In this document: positions 62,623 to 64,000 of the stretch, piece by piece
Layout of the letters: each line of letters opens with the position of its first letter
How positions within the stretch are numbered: the first letter of the stretch is position 1
NCBI GenBank assembly: GCA_937899725.1
Contig: CALCCA010000073.1
Coordinates: forward strand, 23,152-87,151
Length of the DNA stretch: 64,000 nucleotides
Reading direction: 5' to 3'
Source of the DNA: an uncultured Halomicronema sp.
Lineage (GTDB): Bacteria; Cyanobacteriota; Cyanobacteriia; Phormidesmidales; Phormidesmidaceae
Program-made: the position numbers and the translations under genes
Notes under the pieces: model-generated
What the model saw: only the letters and a program-made list of their open reading frames with translations
Databases searched by the model: none
Told to the model about the DNA's origin: nothing

Positions 62623-63228
62623 TTACACTTTGACAAAAATACTTAATAGGTTTTTGCCCAACAGGTATCGATGTTTGACGTGTCTAAAGCCTGCTTGTGT
62701 GCCCATTTGCTGCCGCATTTCTGGGCTGTAAACTCGGATGCCATGGGGAGAGACTGGCACATACCCCACCCCTGTCGAGGTATCGGTGGTTGGGTCAACC
62801 CAGTAAAACGTACCTCCCGGTCGCAAGATCCGATACATCTCAGTCAAGACCCGTTGGGGCTCAAGGTAATGCAGAAAGCTAAAGGTATTGAAAACCGCAT
62901 CAAATTGCTGATCCGTGAACCGTAAAGGTGCGGCCTGGCCCTGTACAAATATGAGGCGGGGGCGATGGTGGTTGGCGCACCGTGCCTGGCGCAACATCGC
63001 CGCCGAAAAATCTAGCCCGGTGCCTTGTAGCCTGGGATAGGCAGCTGCCAGGCGATTAAGCAAACGCCCGGTACCACAGCTAATATCCAGGACATTAGGG
63101 GCTTCGGGGAGTTCGACATACTCCAGTAGTCGCCGATGAGTGGCTTGATATAAAAGTGAGGGAACCCAGAAGTCATAGAAGGGTGCCCAGCGGTCGAAGA
63201 GTTGTTGTTTGCTGTTCGATACATTCAT
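62623..63228 (-). CDS. SAM-dependent methyltransferase (UbiE/Methyltransf_11-like)
   Basis: The 201-residue protein opens with LFDRWAPFYDFWVPSLLYQA. The SAM motif is NVLDISCGTGRLLNRLAAAY, then GTGLDFSAAMLRQAR, APLRFTDQQFDAVFNTFSFL and ILRPGGTFYWVDP. It resembles UbiE/menG-type and generic small-molecule methyltransferases. The frame is open to a TTG at 63345, which would add a polar 39-residue extension; ATG 63228 is where similarity begins, though no ribosome binding site is obvious for either. It lies behind the ATPase gene on the same strand and converges with the MFS gene. Confidence 0.82.
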   Translation of the reverse strand: MNVSNSKQQLFDRWAPFYDFWVPSLLYQATHRRLLEYVELPEAPNVLDISCGTGRLLNRLAAAYPRLQGTGLDFSAAMLRQARCANHHRPRLIFVQGQAAPLRFTDQQFDAVFNTFSFLHYLEPQRVLTEMYRILRPGGTFYWVDPTTDTSTGVGYVPVSPHGIRVYSPEMRQQMGTQAGFRHVKHRYLLGKNLLSIFVKV

Positions 63229-63368
63229 TGATTGATCAAGCTTGGGGTGTTTGAACGGTTCTACTGGCGACTTCAAGGGTTCTAGTTCAGCCTGCTGATG
63301 GGAAGTTTGAGCAGGCGCTGGATGAGGGGGATCAATGTCCTGCAAGAAAGTAGGTCCGTATTCAACCG

Positions 63369-64000
63369 CTACCTTCCTTTCTCCCCGACTTCGACAATTT
63401 GCGCATTCAATGCCTTGGCCACCGCCGGGTCGTGACTTGTGAGTAAGAGCGTGCCCCCTGACTGCGTAAACGTTTGCAGTAAATTCAGCATGAGCTGTAG
63501 AGACTGAGTATCCTGACCGACGGTGATCTCATCTAAAAGGCATAGCCTGGGCTGCCTGGCGAGAACAGCTCCCAGGGCGAGGCGACGCTTTTGGCCCTGA
63601 GACAGAGACTGAGGATGCTGCTCGGCGCGATCTTGGAGATTGAGTTGAGTCAAGATGCCATCAGCCATGGAGGCAGAGATGCCGGGCTGTTGCACTTCTT
63701 GCTGCACAGTGTCGGCGAAGAGTTGATGATTGGGATTTTGGAGAACGAAGCCGACGATTTGGGCAATTTCCACCATGCGCTTTTTGGTAGTTGGGCATCC
63801 GAGTAATTCAATACTGCCGATGGTGGGCTGCACTAAACCGCTAATCATTCGTAGGAGGGTGGTTTTGCCGCTACCGTTGTCGCCTTTGAGCAGGACGGTT
63901 TCGCCAGGGTAAAGGGTGAGATCGGGGTAGGGAGGATAGGGGTGGAGGGTGAGGGAGTGGGTTTTGAGGAGTGGATGGGTGGATGGGTGGATGGGTGGAT
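63369..64000 (-). CDS. ABC transporter ATP-binding protein, CbiO/EcfA-like (partial)
   Basis: The gene is cut by the right edge of the window. The visible part has Walker A GDNGSGKTTLLRM, the Q-loop in VGFVLQNPNHQLFADTV, signature SLSQGQKRRLALGAVLA, Walker B LCLLDEIT and the H-loop LLTSHDP. The NPxxQLF sequence after the Q-loop is typical of energy-coupling-factor and cobalt-type ATPases. No in-frame start occurs between the edge and Walker A, so the gene begins outside. The visible 5' end runs into an octameric tandem repeat that would encode Thr-His-Pro-Ser-type text. Confidence 0.9.
   Translation of the reverse strand, partial: PPIHPSTHPLLKTHSLTLHPYPPYPDLTLYPGETVLLKGDNGSGKTTLLRMISGLVQPTIGSIELLGCPTTKKRMVEIAQIVGFVLQNPNHQLFADTVQQEVQQPGISASMADGILTQLNLQDRAEQHPQSLSQGQKRRLALGAVLARQPRLCLLDEITVGQDTQSLQLMLNLLQTFTQSGGTLLLTSHDPAVAKALNAQIVEVGEKGR
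63973..64000. repeat. Tandem octamer repeat at the window edge
   Basis: The unit GGATGGGT is repeated three full times from 63973 and continues to the edge. It lies at the 5' end of the ATPase gene or just in front of it. Confidence 0.85.

Overview
The window looks like chromosomal DNA of a filamentous, Leptolyngbya/Nodosilinea-type cyanobacterium. The octamer GCGATCGC (the HIP1 palindrome that is over-represented in cyanobacterial genomes) occurs throughout. Gene content agrees: a Tab2/Atab2 photosystem I translation factor, an isiB-type flavodoxin, a sucrase/ferredoxin-like protein, a DUF2294 protein, Rcp1-like and phytochrome-type two-component proteins, a PEP-CTERM protein and a TonB siderophore-uptake island. 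No rRNA, tRNA or CRISPR array was recognised. The genus is an inference.

Layout. 0-9 kb: scattered housekeeping and accessory genes (VOC-fold protein, sucrase/ferredoxin-like, glutamate-cysteine ligase family, acetyltransferase, fasciclin lipoprotein, alpha/beta hydrolase, DUF5132) separated by repeat-rich gaps, including a perfect 38-bp palindrome. 9.5-12.3 kb: a TetR regulator, sterol-desaturase-family enzyme and anchored hydrolase on the minus strand. An identical 26-bp sequence lies in front of the regulator and in front of the enzyme, probably the TetR operator. 13-19 kb: alpha-glucan phosphorylase, Tab2, a decayed IS1-family transposase, topoisomerase IB and a 52-aa Pmp3 protein. 19.8-22 kb: two small secreted stress-type proteins, a single-domain response regulator preceded by a 14-codon Cys-Cys-Cys leader, and DUF2294. 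22.7-27 kb: a 1025-aa membrane protein with tandem ~100-aa repeats behind a YbdK-type carboxylate-amine ligase.

28.5-37 kb is a signalling block: a 1184-aa multi-PAS hybrid kinase, a convergent LuxR-type regulator, and a three-gene run (ethylene-receptor-like kinase lacking the copper-binding Cys, Rcp1-like receiver, receiver-kinase hybrid). 37-40 kb is a minus-strand group: a previously unlisted 39-codon gene with a strong ribosome binding site, overlapped by one base with an LCMT/TcmP-like methyltransferase, then an unknown protein, a four-cysteine membrane protein and a transglutaminase-like protein. A paralogous four-cysteine protein lies in a second overlapping operon at 46-47.8 kb between an alpha/beta hydrolase and a CHRD/PEP-CTERM protein. 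41-46 kb holds GRAM, GNAT, methyltransferase and histidine-phosphatase genes; the phosphatase has a (Gly-Gly-Glu)n linker.

48-64 kb is dominated by iron. It contains flavodoxin with an inverted repeat upstream, a ClC channel pseudogene with several lesions, an unknown gene behind a Fur-like site, and a signal-less siderophore-binding-protein fold fused to a C-terminal helix-turn-helix-like tail. There follow a kinase whose phospho-acceptor His is Tyr, and a PchR-like AraC regulator behind a 16/19 Fur box. Then come a TonB-dependent receptor (also Fur-box fronted), a lipoprotein siderophore-binding protein, an MFS transporter, a methyltransferase and the start of an ECF/CbiO-type ATPase cut by the window edge. 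Together AraC, receptor, binding protein and MFS form a coherent iron-siderophore uptake module, expected to be derepressed under iron limitation.
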